Positions 42,340 to 49,261 of a stretch of 64,000 nt of DNA are shown here, piece after piece. Source of the stretch: Rudaea sp. 3F27F6 (GTDB lineage: Bacteria > Pseudomonadota > Gammaproteobacteria > Xanthomonadales > Rhodanobacteraceae); NCBI RefSeq assembly GCF_005503555.1, contig NZ_SCNG01000002.1:806001-870000 (forward strand), written 5' to 3'. A program made the translations under genes and the position numbers. The notes below the pieces were generated by a model. It made no database searches, was not told the DNA's origin, and saw nothing but the letters and a program-made list of their open reading frames with translations. Every line of letters begins with the position of its first letter. Position 1 is the stretch's first letter.

Positions 42340-42561
42340 ATGCAACACTTCTTCAAACGCAACGAGCGCCCCGAACAGAACGACATCGTTCTCGCCTACT
42401 TCACCGAGGAAACGGGTCCGGAAATCGGGAAATACCAAGACGGCAAGGTCGTGCTGTCGGACGGCAAACGAACACGCGACTGGAACGACGTTGCCCAATG
42501 GCGACGCTCGGACGTCAACGACCCGTCCAGCTTGGTCACCAAGGACAAGCCCGCCGGCTAA
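42340..42561 (+). CDS. Small hypothetical protein
   Basis: 73 aa, acidic/polar; AATAAGGAACCACC precedes the ATG. Contains DIVLAYFTEETGPEIGKYQDGKVVLSDGKRTRDWNDVAQWRRSD. A GGGCCC motif (42239-42254) lies ~85 bp upstream. Its stop overlaps the convergent ligase stop by 4 bp. No family recognised. Confidence 0.55.
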   Translation: MQHFFKRNERPEQNDIVLAYFTEETGPEIGKYQDGKVVLSDGKRTRDWNDVAQWRRSDVNDPSSLVTKDKPAG

Positions 42562-43556
42562 GCGGACTTCTTTCGACTCTCCCGGCGCAAGTCCTGGACC
42601 TTCTTGTCCAGTCGAAACGCCTTGAACGCGGGTTGCCGCAGCAACCCTTGCCCACCGACGCCTTGGTAAAACGCTTCGAGCACGAGCTCGGGCTTGATCC
42701 AGATTGCCAAGGCTCGGTCCTTGCGTTCCATCAGTGTGATGTTCGCCGGCGGCTCGTCGACGATCATTGTGTTGACCCGCTTCCGCAACGTTTTCAATTC
42801 CTCGTCTTTGAACCCGGTGCCGACACGCCCACAATAGACGAGCTGCCCGTCGAGGTATTTGGCGAGCAACAGCGCGCCAATGCCCGATCGCGAACCCTTC
42901 GGCTCGGTGAAGCCCACCACGACAAACTCGTCCGATGGGCGGCCCTTCACCTTGACCCAGGCACCGCTTCGGTCCCCGCGGTAATGACTCTCCACGCGTT
43001 TCGAGACGATGCCTTCAAGGCCTGCCTTGGTCGCCTGCGCGAACACGCCGGCGCCGGGCCCCACCACGTGCTCGGAGTAGCGCAGCAAGGGGTGCGGGCG
43101 ACGCTCGATCAAGTCTTTGAGCAAGCGCTTGCGCTCCACCAGCGGAACGGCACGCAGGGATTGGCCGTCCAAATGAGGCAGGTCAAAGAGGACGTAGACG
43201 GCCGGCTCTTTCGTTTCGGCCGACAGGCGGGATTGGAGCGCGTTGAAGTCGTCCCGCCCATCGCGCAGCACTACCATCTCGCCATCCAGTTGCGCGCTTT
43301 TCAGTTTCAGCGCCGCCACTGCCGCCGCGAGCTCCGGCACCTTGCGTGTCCACTCGATGGCATTGCGCGACCACAGCCGCACGTTGCCGTCGGCAACCGC
43401 GGCGACGATGCGGTAGCCGTCCCATTTCGTTTCGTGCAGCCAGTCGTCGCCCCGCGGCGGTTCCTTCTGCGACCGGCAAAGCTCCGGAGCAAACGCACCG
43501 TCGGTGATCGTTTCAGCCCGCGCGCCGGGGGGCGCCTTGACCTTCCGCGCGGCCAC
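42558..43556 (-). CDS. ATP-dependent DNA ligase, LigD ligase-domain type
   Basis: 332 aa. Adenylation motif K44-W-D-G-Y-R in ETKWDGYRIVAAV, then SAQLDGEMVVL (motif III region), VLFDLPHLDGQSLR, EGIVSKR (motif IV) and WVKVKGRPSDEFVVVGF (motif V), with the OB domain after it. This is the ligase domain of bacterial NHEJ LigD without polymerase or phosphoesterase domains, and no Ku gene is visible. Seals nicks with ATP; it may serve element repair or circularisation. Confidence 0.92.
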   Translation of the reverse strand: MAARKVKAPPGARAETITDGAFAPELCRSQKEPPRGDDWLHETKWDGYRIVAAVADGNVRLWSRNAIEWTRKVPELAAAVAALKLKSAQLDGEMVVLRDGRDDFNALQSRLSAETKEPAVYVLFDLPHLDGQSLRAVPLVERKRLLKDLIERRPHPLLRYSEHVVGPGAGVFAQATKAGLEGIVSKRVESHYRGDRSGAWVKVKGRPSDEFVVVGFTEPKGSRSGIGALLLAKYLDGQLVYCGRVGTGFKDEELKTLRKRVNTMIVDEPPANITLMERKDRALAIWIKPELVLEAFYQGVGGQGLLRQPAFKAFRLDKKVQDLRRESRKKSA

Positions 43557-43625
43557 GACTGCTAAGAGGCCAACAGGTGTTCGGGGAGACGCGGAGCGTC
43601 GGCGTTTGTGATGGCAATCATGAAG

Positions 43626-43892
43626 TCATGCTTTCGGATGATGGTCACCCGAAATTACCTTGCGCGAGCTATCGGTGCAATCGAGGCATTCGCCTTGCGG
43701 CTTATGGTCACTCACGGCCCGGACCGCGGTCTCGATATCCGATAGCGTCAATCCTTCGAGAATGCCGGATGGCATTACTCGAATGAGAAATGGCCAAGGC
43801 CCGTGAGTCTCCATATCGGGGAGGGAGCCCATTCCGTCCCAGATCAATACGCCGTCCTTCTTAGCCAGCTTCGCCATTTTCGAGGCATTCAT
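43626..43892 (-). CDS. Small hypothetical protein with C-terminal Cys pair
   Basis: 88 aa; GGGAGAGATGGAAA precedes the ATG. Contains KLAKKDGVLIWDGMGSLPDMETHGPWPFLIRVMPSGILEGLTLSDIETAVRAV and a tail C-L-D-C-T-D-S-S-R-K-V-I-S-G-D-H-H. A degraded copy of the tail is at 39629-39682. No family recognised. Confidence 0.55.
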   Translation of the reverse strand: MNASKMAKLAKKDGVLIWDGMGSLPDMETHGPWPFLIRVMPSGILEGLTLSDIETAVRAVSDHKPQGECLDCTDSSRKVISGDHHPKA

Positions 43893-43911
43893 TTTCCATC
43901 TCTCCCAGAAG

Positions 43912-44217
43912 TTAACCGTTGCGCCTTGCTTTCCATTCTTCGACCGCCGCGTTCACGTCGTCGGCTTCGGTCGGTCCCTCAAGTCGAAGGCCGGCGTCGA
44001 GCAAAGAGCCGACGATGGCGCGCAGCTCGACTTTTGCCGCTGCCTCGTCCGCATACGTGTCCTGCCAGCGCGTCGCGCTCCATCCGAGCATGAGGCCGGA
44101 CAGGCCAACCTCGGGGCGCGGCGGATCAGGACGGGACAGCAGGCGACGCACAGTCGGCGTGTCGCCGGCAAAACAGGCATTCAGCAAACAACGCTCGTCG
44201 AACGGCAGGAGGGCCAT
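43912..44217 (-). CDS. Ankyrin-like small protein
   Basis: 101 aa from ATG 44217 (GGAGGGCC close upstream). FDERCLLNACFAGDTPTVRRLLSRPDPPRPEVGLSGLMLGWSA is an ankyrin-type repeat, followed by LRAIVGSLLDAGLRLEGPTEADDVNAAVEEW. Starts 5 bp after the stop of the previous ankyrin gene, so they form an operon from the promoter at 44847-44875. Confidence 0.62.
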   Translation of the reverse strand: MALLPFDERCLLNACFAGDTPTVRRLLSRPDPPRPEVGLSGLMLGWSATRWQDTYADEAAAKVELRAIVGSLLDAGLRLEGPTEADDVNAAVEEWKARRNG

Positions 44218-44222
44218 GGCGG

Positions 44223-44570
44223 TTACATCCGCGGCCGCGGTCGAAGAGCCGCAGGGGCAGCCTGGGGTAGCAAATCGCTCCACCCTTGCTGGGCCAGGCG
44301 ATGGAACTCGGACGAGGCCGCCCGTCCGAAAATATTCATGCGCTCGATGTCGGCGCCGGCGGCGACCAACAGGGCGACGCTTTCGCGCACCACGTCGTGC
44401 TGGTCAAAATTCTTCACCGCGCTCACAGGGGCGAGCAGGCAGTGGAGCGGCGTTCGGCCGAGCGAGTCTTCGCGGTTCGGATCGTCGCCGAGCGCCAACG
44501 CCCGAGCGATTTGCGCCGGACTGCGCCGCATGGCAGCCAGGTGGATGAGAGAAGAGCCGGTGGTCAACAT
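44223..44570 (-). CDS. Ankyrin-repeat protein
   Basis: 115 aa. Two repeats: SLIHLAAMRRSPAQIARALALGDDPNREDSLGRTPLHCLLAP and RESVALLVAAGADIERMNIFGRAASSEFHRLAQQG. Soluble, Arg/Pro-rich end. Part of the operon that starts at the TTGACAACC-type promoter. Confidence 0.75.
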   Translation of the reverse strand: MLTTGSSLIHLAAMRRSPAQIARALALGDDPNREDSLGRTPLHCLLAPVSAVKNFDQHDVVRESVALLVAAGADIERMNIFGRAASSEFHRLAQQGWSDLLPQAAPAALRPRPRM

Positions 44571-44597
44571 GACGGTAGTCCTTGATGGGCTAACGGA

Positions 44598-44795
44598 TTA
44601 GATGCGGCGCCGAGCTGGCGCTGAGCGCCCGGCGTTGATCGACCCGGACAAGGCTTGTGCCTGCTTCTGCGCGAGCGCATGGAGGACTCGGCGGGTTACC
44701 AAGGCTTGTATCGCTTTGCCTGCCGCTTGATTTGACTTGCTCGTTGTGGAGGGTTTCCAGCAAGCAATATAATGAGAACATCCGATAGTAAGCAT
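44598..44795 (-). CDS. Possible small first gene of the ankyrin operon
   Basis: 65 aa, basic, with SNQAAGKAIQALVTRRVLHALAQKQAQAL helical part. It begins ~50 bp downstream of the -10 box at 44847 and ends 27 bp before the ankyrin gene. Weak ribosome-binding site; the call rests on position and open frame. Confidence 0.35.
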   Translation of the reverse strand: MLTIGCSHYIACWKPSTTSKSNQAAGKAIQALVTRRVLHALAQKQAQALSGSINAGRSAPARRRI

Positions 44796-44810
44796 CGTGG
44801 CACCTGTTTT

Positions 44811-44875
44811 AGGGGGGCCCTATTAACGAGGGGCCTTCTTGGTCACCAGTTAAGCAGCGGGTTGCTGGTTGTCAA
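44811..44875 (-). promoter_or_regulatory. TTGACAACC-type promoter of ankyrin operon with GGGCCC motif
   Basis: Minus strand: -35 TTGACA (44870-44875), 17-bp spacer, -10 TAACTG (44847-44852), then GTTAATAGGGCCCCCC (44812-44827) downstream of -10. -10 sequence is identical to that of the parA operon promoter. Confidence 0.7.
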
Positions 44876-45273
44876 GAGCATTTGCGAAGGTTCAGCTCGC
44901 TCTCCATCGCAGCTTTGCTCCTCACCGTGACTGCTGCACGCGCACCACCCGATACCATCCATGCGCAGGGCTCACGTTTTCCGTCGGTGTCGAAGTCGAA
45001 AGGGTCCCCGCCTTCATAGACCGCAACAGCCGAAGGCTCGTCGGAGAGAACCGCGGCGCGCAACGCCTTGAGCTGCGCGCCCAATGCTGCCAGAGCCACC
45101 GCGTCGAGATCGCCGCCCAGCCAGAGCCCTTCGCGCCCATCAGCTTCTACAGAAATTTCCCATCGCCCCGCCACCGCGCCAGCACGTCTGTCTTCACCAA
45201 ATGCTTGGTATGCACGCGCCAAGGCGGAAGCTTTCGCCCTGGGCGCGGCGTCCATTACCCGGATCGTTTTCAC
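44872..45273 (-). CDS. Hypothetical protein coupled to the primase gene
   Basis: 133 aa. Start overlaps the primase stop by 4 bp (ATGA), so it is translationally coupled. Contains RAKASALARAYQAFGEDRRAG, WEISVEADGREGLWLGGDLDAVALAALGAQLKALRAAVL and two-Cys end. No family recognised; perhaps an accessory of replication. Confidence 0.58.
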   Translation of the reverse strand: MKTIRVMDAAPRAKASALARAYQAFGEDRRAGAVAGRWEISVEADGREGLWLGGDLDAVALAALGAQLKALRAAVLSDEPSAVAVYEGGDPFDFDTDGKREPCAWMVSGGARAAVTVRSKAAMESELNLRKCS

Positions 45274-46790
45274 GGCATGCTCCGCGCGTAGGGTTTGACG
45301 CCGTTGACATGGAGATAAACGAGGCGCGGTTTTTTCGAGTCAACGGCTTCAGAGACCTGACCCGCCATCATGTCATCGGAGTTTTTTCCGAGGTGGTTGT
45401 AAAGCCGCGTCCAAAATTCATTGTTCTGAACGGCCTTAACATTGGTGTTCAGGCAGAACTGATTGTAGTCCTGGTAGACGTCTTGACGCTTCGTGCGCAC
45501 TTCGGGGTCATGACGCACCGAATTGTCCTCGATGTATTGAAGGACGTTGTCGGCAGCGTATTTCTGAGTGCGCGCGAGCGCCTGGACTGCGGCGGGCAAT
45601 GGGTTTGGGAAGTTGCCACGCGATTCGAGACGGACGGCGCCTTCAAGCACCCAATCCAGAACCTGTGCCATCTCCTCTGGGTTTTCAGTAATGAGCTTGT
45701 GGTAATCCACAACGCGCTCATTGGAAAAGCGGTCCATCTGCACGAGGAAGGGGATGGGCAAGACCTTGGACCAGAAACCATAGGAATGGTCGGTAACACG
45801 CAATGCCTTATTGATTGCAAGAAATAGTGAGGCACGGGGGACAATCGTCCGGTAGCCGCCACTTTTTTCTTCGACCGAAATCGGGTCACGCGACACGATG
45901 GCCTTCATGATTTGCTCGACATCGCCTCCCAGAAAGTCCGGACACTCCGACACGGTCGCCAGCGTCGCACCGACCAGTTGAGTCATGGCAAACCGTCCGT
46001 CCAAATGACGGAGCGAGAGCGCCTGATTGCGCGGATGGAGCTGCCGAAGGATGTGAAGCAAAGTGGACTTTCCGTTGCTTCCTTCGCCCTGGAGCCAAAA
46101 GCATTTCTCAAAAGTGCGTGAGAGCACGGTCGAACCGACGGCCTCCTGGAGCAGGCCTCGCACGTCGAGATCCGGCATAAAGAGGTTGAGGTATTTTCCG
46201 AAGGCCCCGCTGGGACTCACTGGCCGTGGTGTGTAGGTGCCATCAGCAGCCACACGACTCGCATCGAATACAGCCGGCACGACATAGGTGAGCCCAACGT
46301 CTTTGCTCGGCTTCTCTGCCTTGAGCGATACTTTCCCCGCCTCGTCCGTCACGAGCCTCAAGTAGGCTCCTCGCACACCGATTACGGTCCCTTGCTGGGA
46401 CGTGTTGACCCACTTCTCCTTGCTTTCGGAGGCCAGGAGTGTGGCGGTAATCGAGGCGCTCTTGGCTCCTTGAGCGGAGCACTTGTTCGGGCAGAACGAT
46501 TTGAGCCACTGAAGCGCGTGCGCGTGAGCCTGCTCGGTTTTCAATACCTCCCAATAGGCCTCACCGTTGACGTCTCGCCATCGGTAAACCGTTCGGTCAA
46601 TTTCAGATCCCTCACCCGCACCGGCTCTTCCACCGATTCGCAAATCCGAGTCGGCGAAAAAGGAGTCGGCATAGCGCAACTCGAACGACGGGCCACCCCG
46701 GTTCTTGGAAGCCGGGAATTGGACAACGTTTGATGCTTGACCGCCTTTTTTTGGGCGGCCCTTGACTGCAAAGCCTTCTGGGGCGAACAT
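45270..46790 (-). CDS. P4-type primase/helicase (D5 family) replication protein
   Basis: 506 aa from ATG 46790 (CTAGGAGCAAAAAC in front). The C-terminal helicase has Walker A GEGSNGKST at 235-243, TLATVSECPD (B motif region) and IVPRASLFLAINKALRV sensor, the SF3 helicase of the phage P4 alpha/D5 family. The N-terminal part (TVYRWRDVNGEAYWEVL...AHALQWLKSFC) is not a recognisable primase core, so priming ability is uncertain. It should melt the origin at ~47.15-47.41 kb and drive replication of the excised element. Confidence 0.88.
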   Translation of the reverse strand: MFAPEGFAVKGRPKKGGQASNVVQFPASKNRGGPSFELRYADSFFADSDLRIGGRAGAGEGSEIDRTVYRWRDVNGEAYWEVLKTEQAHAHALQWLKSFCPNKCSAQGAKSASITATLLASESKEKWVNTSQQGTVIGVRGAYLRLVTDEAGKVSLKAEKPSKDVGLTYVVPAVFDASRVAADGTYTPRPVSPSGAFGKYLNLFMPDLDVRGLLQEAVGSTVLSRTFEKCFWLQGEGSNGKSTLLHILRQLHPRNQALSLRHLDGRFAMTQLVGATLATVSECPDFLGGDVEQIMKAIVSRDPISVEEKSGGYRTIVPRASLFLAINKALRVTDHSYGFWSKVLPIPFLVQMDRFSNERVVDYHKLITENPEEMAQVLDWVLEGAVRLESRGNFPNPLPAAVQALARTQKYAADNVLQYIEDNSVRHDPEVRTKRQDVYQDYNQFCLNTNVKAVQNNEFWTRLYNHLGKNSDDMMAGQVSEAVDSKKPRLVYLHVNGVKPYARSMP

Positions 46791-46853
46791 GTTTTTGCTC
46801 CTAGTTTGTATACGCAACCCTGCCCTGGTCGGCGGGGTTGTGCTTTTTTGGCT

Positions 46854-47051
46854 TTAGGCCGCTTTTTCCTGGCGCAGTCCCGACTGCCTCGCCAAGTAAC
46901 CCAGCAACAACTGCCGCACGAGCTCCGTTCGTGTCCGTCGCTGGCTAGCCGCTTCGCGGTCCAACCGGTCGATGAGAGTGCGGTCCAGTCGCATTGCCAC
47001 CATCTTGTTTTGCTTTGGCCGACGGACCATCAGTGGGCTCACGTTGTTCAT
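46854..47051 (-). CDS. RHH (CopG-like) regulator
   Basis: 65 aa: NKMVAMRLDRTLIDRLDREAASQRRTRTELVRQLLLGYL is a ribbon-helix-helix domain. ACTGGAGAAAAGT precedes the ATG. Directly upstream lie two ACGTAT direct repeats spaced 11 bp (47082-47098), an operator-like site. Probably controls the primase gene and itself; typical copy-control position beside an origin. Confidence 0.8.
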   Translation of the reverse strand: MNNVSPLMVRRPKQNKMVAMRLDRTLIDRLDREAASQRRTRTELVRQLLLGYLARQSGLRQEKAA

Positions 47052-47433
47052 TACTTTTCTCCAGTGCTGCAGACGTCGATACGTTGTCTATACGTTTTCG
47101 ATGCAATCAGAACATTCGCGAACGTCAAGCCCCACCCATAGTTGGCGCCGGAACAGGGGGGTGTTCCCGCCTGTTCCCGGAAAAATCCTTTTGAATCAGA
47201 GTCAGCACAGGCCTCACATACCTCACAGGGGTTTGCATGAGTTTGTCGAAAAGCAGGAGGACTCCTTACCTCGCGAAACTCCATTGCAAACCGCAAATGC
47301 GCCTACCCCCTGTTCCGCCGTTCCGTTGGGATTTTTCACCACTAACTTCCTGATTGAATTCTGGTTACAGCGGAACAGGGGGCGTGTTCCTGAAAGACCA
47401 CGCCCCTGTTCCGATCCAGCTATCGAAGGCCAA
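47052..47433. other. Non-coding replication region
   Basis: 382 bp without a supported gene between the RHH regulator and the N6-methylase gene. Contains the ACGTAT repeats (47082-47098), the GGAACAGGGG iterons (47148-47413), tandem CCTCACA (47211-47228), inverted GTTTGCA/TGCAAAC (47230 and 47285) and an AT-rich stretch (47330-47370). Confidence 0.6.
47148..47413. other. Candidate replication origin with GGAACAGGGG iterons
   Basis: GGAACAGGGG at 47150-47159 and 47372-47381 on plus, and its complement at 47307-47316 and 47403-47412; the shorter TGTTCC also at 47162-47167, 47172-47177 and 47385-47390. Inverted pairs (GGAACA...TGTTCC) recur. Phage P4 alpha binds GGTGAACAG iterons; here the ~2 kb-distant P4-type protein makes the analogy fitting. 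Confidence 0.6.
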
Positions 47434-48210
47434 TCAGCCGGTTCGGAGAGTTTCGGCAAGCCTCCGTTCCTTTTCACCCAAGCGACGCAGCAATTCCAAG
47501 CCCGCGATGTGCTGTTGCACATCTCGCCGCATGCTCCAGTGCAACGGGGGGCCTTCGAGAGTGAGACCGTCGCCAACGGAGATGTAAACGACTCCGACGA
47601 CGACGCCGTGAGCAATCTCGTTCGCAAAAATCTGCGTCGCCGTCATGAGCGAGCAAAGCGGGTCAAGGTCATTCCCCTGAAGAACCATGCCCCAAACCCC
47701 CGCAGAACCCTCCACCTGTAAGCGCCTGCGAATGTGAGCCAACAAAAGCGCACCTGCCCCACAGGATGGGTCTAGAACCTCATACAGTGTTGGTCGCATT
47801 GGGGTTGCGCGGTCGAGAAACCGTGCGGCCCCCGTTGCGAGGTTAGGAGGTGTGAAGAATTGGGCCAGTTGTCTTGACCCAATTGAGTGCTGGTGCATGT
47901 CACCAAGAATGTCCGCAAACGGCTCCGCGCGCACCACGGCGTCGAGGTAGGCGCTCGCCGCTTCAACGGAGGGCTCGTCGATGACGTTCCGCTCTTCCAG
48001 AAAAAAACCAAAATCGAACTCCGGTAAAGCCGCCAAACCATACTCATCGGAACCTGCCGACCTCGCTTGGTGAAGCGCGTTCGTCAACGCCGTCACGGCC
48101 ATCCGGCACGTGATGCCGAGTGCATCACGCAGCTCGATTCCCTTCACATGCGCCAGCTGCTCGATGGCGCGCTGTAGTTTCTTAACTGGTTGTTGTTCTT
48201 TCTGGCTCAT
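47434..48210 (-). CDS. N6-adenine DNA methylase-like protein, no visible NPPY motif
   Basis: 258 aa. Contains RQLAQFFTPPNLATGAARFLD and the SAM motif I VLDPSCGAGALLLAHI with GNDLDPLC (motif II), as in type I M-subunit methylases. After GDGLTLEG the usual catalytic NPP-Y/F motif is not present; the protein ends ~45 residues later. It may be truncated, or a SAM-binding family member without methyl transfer. The following gene's stop overlaps its start by 4 bp. Confidence 0.68.
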   Translation of the reverse strand: MSQKEQQPVKKLQRAIEQLAHVKGIELRDALGITCRMAVTALTNALHQARSAGSDEYGLAALPEFDFGFFLEERNVIDEPSVEAASAYLDAVVRAEPFADILGDMHQHSIGSRQLAQFFTPPNLATGAARFLDRATPMRPTLYEVLDPSCGAGALLLAHIRRRLQVEGSAGVWGMVLQGNDLDPLCSLMTATQIFANEIAHGVVVGVVYISVGDGLTLEGPPLHWSMRRDVQQHIAGLELLRRLGEKERRLAETLRTG

Positions 48211-48683
48211 GGCGAAACCTCCGCCACATCTTCCCGTCCGTTAATGTAGTTTTCTACAGCGCTTTCGATTTCGGACTTGATTGCGAGATCCATAAACAAC
48301 ATCCGCGGCAGGGACCTGTCCGGTTGGGCCGGAGCCATCAACGCGAGGAGTTGAATTTCCGTGCCGATGAAGTTTACAAAGAATAAATCGGCGTCCGTCC
48401 ATGTCTTATTCACCCTTTCGACGGACTGATAGCACGCCTCAATTGCTTCAAATGGGAAGCTCTTAATTTGAGACTGCCCGAGGGCTTTAATGATCTCCCT
48501 GGTCAGCCTCGGGGTTGCGGCGAGGCCAATGACCGTATGTTGTGGACCAAACCGAAATTTCTTAAGCGGACCTCCATTCCATCCTCCTTCTCTAACAGTG
48601 ATGGACACTCTGGAACCAAAATCCCGTTCGACCACGCCGAGCATCAGTTCATCAAATTTCGCCGCGGACATATAGGTATTCAT
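48207..48683 (-). CDS. Hypothetical protein behind leader L2
   Basis: 158 aa from ATG 48683 (AAGGAGAAAGTC). Contains AAKFDELMLGVVERDFGSRVSITV, FRFGPQHTVIGLAATPRL and FVNFIGTEIQLLALMAP, likely a mixed alpha/beta soluble fold. Preceded by the conserved leader at 48702-48774. Function unknown. Confidence 0.6.
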   Translation of the reverse strand: MNTYMSAAKFDELMLGVVERDFGSRVSITVREGGWNGGPLKKFRFGPQHTVIGLAATPRLTREIIKALGQSQIKSFPFEAIEACYQSVERVNKTWTDADLFFVNFIGTEIQLLALMAPAQPDRSLPRMLFMDLAIKSEIESAVENYINGREDVAEVSP

Positions 48684-48701
48684 GACTTTCTCCTTTTTAG
48701 A

Positions 48702-48774
48702 AGAGGCACCACCAATCGGCAACTCGTGGAATCGAAGATTTCGGGAAAGTGGCCGCGCGGGAAGGAAAGGCTTT
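48702..48774 (-). promoter_or_regulatory. Conserved 5' leader L2
   Basis: Minus strand: AAAG-C-CTTTCCTTCCCG, a CACTTTCCC box, and a GATT-loop hairpin (TTGCC-GATT-GGTGG, closed by GAG/CTC), 19 bp before the ATG 48683. Confidence 0.7.
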
Positions 48775-48889
48775 CGGCAGCTCCCCTGGTTCCCCCGCTT
48801 GATTGCCTTCGGTCGCGCCGCGGATTGCTGAGGCGCCCCTCGATGGTTCCTGCGTTGATGGCAGCGATGAGGCGATTGAACGCTCACTG

Positions 48890-49261
48890 CTAGACTCCAA
48901 AAGCTTCACTTAGCGCGTCCAACAGATACGGACACCCGACCAAGGCCTCGACGAAATCCTGCGTCGTGCCTTCCTGCTTTGCCGCCTGCTCGGCGTGGAC
49001 CTCCGGGCTTCCTTTCCAGTATTTGGCGGCTTCTTCGCCGGCCTCCGTGAAATATTCCTCGAACGCTTCATCATCGAGACGGAACCATGCGCGCGCGCCG
49101 GCGAGAGCTGCCCGTAACGCCTCCTGGGAAAGCCCTTCCATCTCTTCGAGAACATCAAGCTCGTAGCGGTCGAGCGGTCTCCTTAGAGCGGGGCAAATAC
49201 TGCCCCGCCCTTCCACAAGGCTTAGCACGCTGCTCAGTTTGTCCATTTCACTTTGTTTCAT
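48890..49261 (-). CDS. Acidic hypothetical protein behind leader L3
   Basis: 123 aa, pI clearly acidic (DRYELDVLEEMEGLSQEALRAALAGARAWFRLDDEAFEEYFTEAGEEAAKYW). Starts within the 3' end of the methyltransferase gene (14-bp overlap), with GGCGGAGAAAATC ribosome site and leader L3. Acidic DNA-mimic antirestriction proteins look similar in composition, but no family is assigned. Confidence 0.58.
   Translation of the reverse strand: MKQSEMDKLSSVLSLVEGRGSICPALRRPLDRYELDVLEEMEGLSQEALRAALAGARAWFRLDDEAFEEYFTEAGEEAAKYWKGSPEVHAEQAAKQEGTTQDFVEALVGCPYLLDALSEAFGV

Noticed and set aside
42285-43565. Long plus-strand frame opposite the ligase
   Set aside because: The minus strand carries all ligase motifs; this frame also crosses the small gene at 42340.
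47223-47627. Minus-strand frame over the candidate origin
   Set aside because: Low-complexity composition, no start signal, and it would overlap the methylase gene in another frame.
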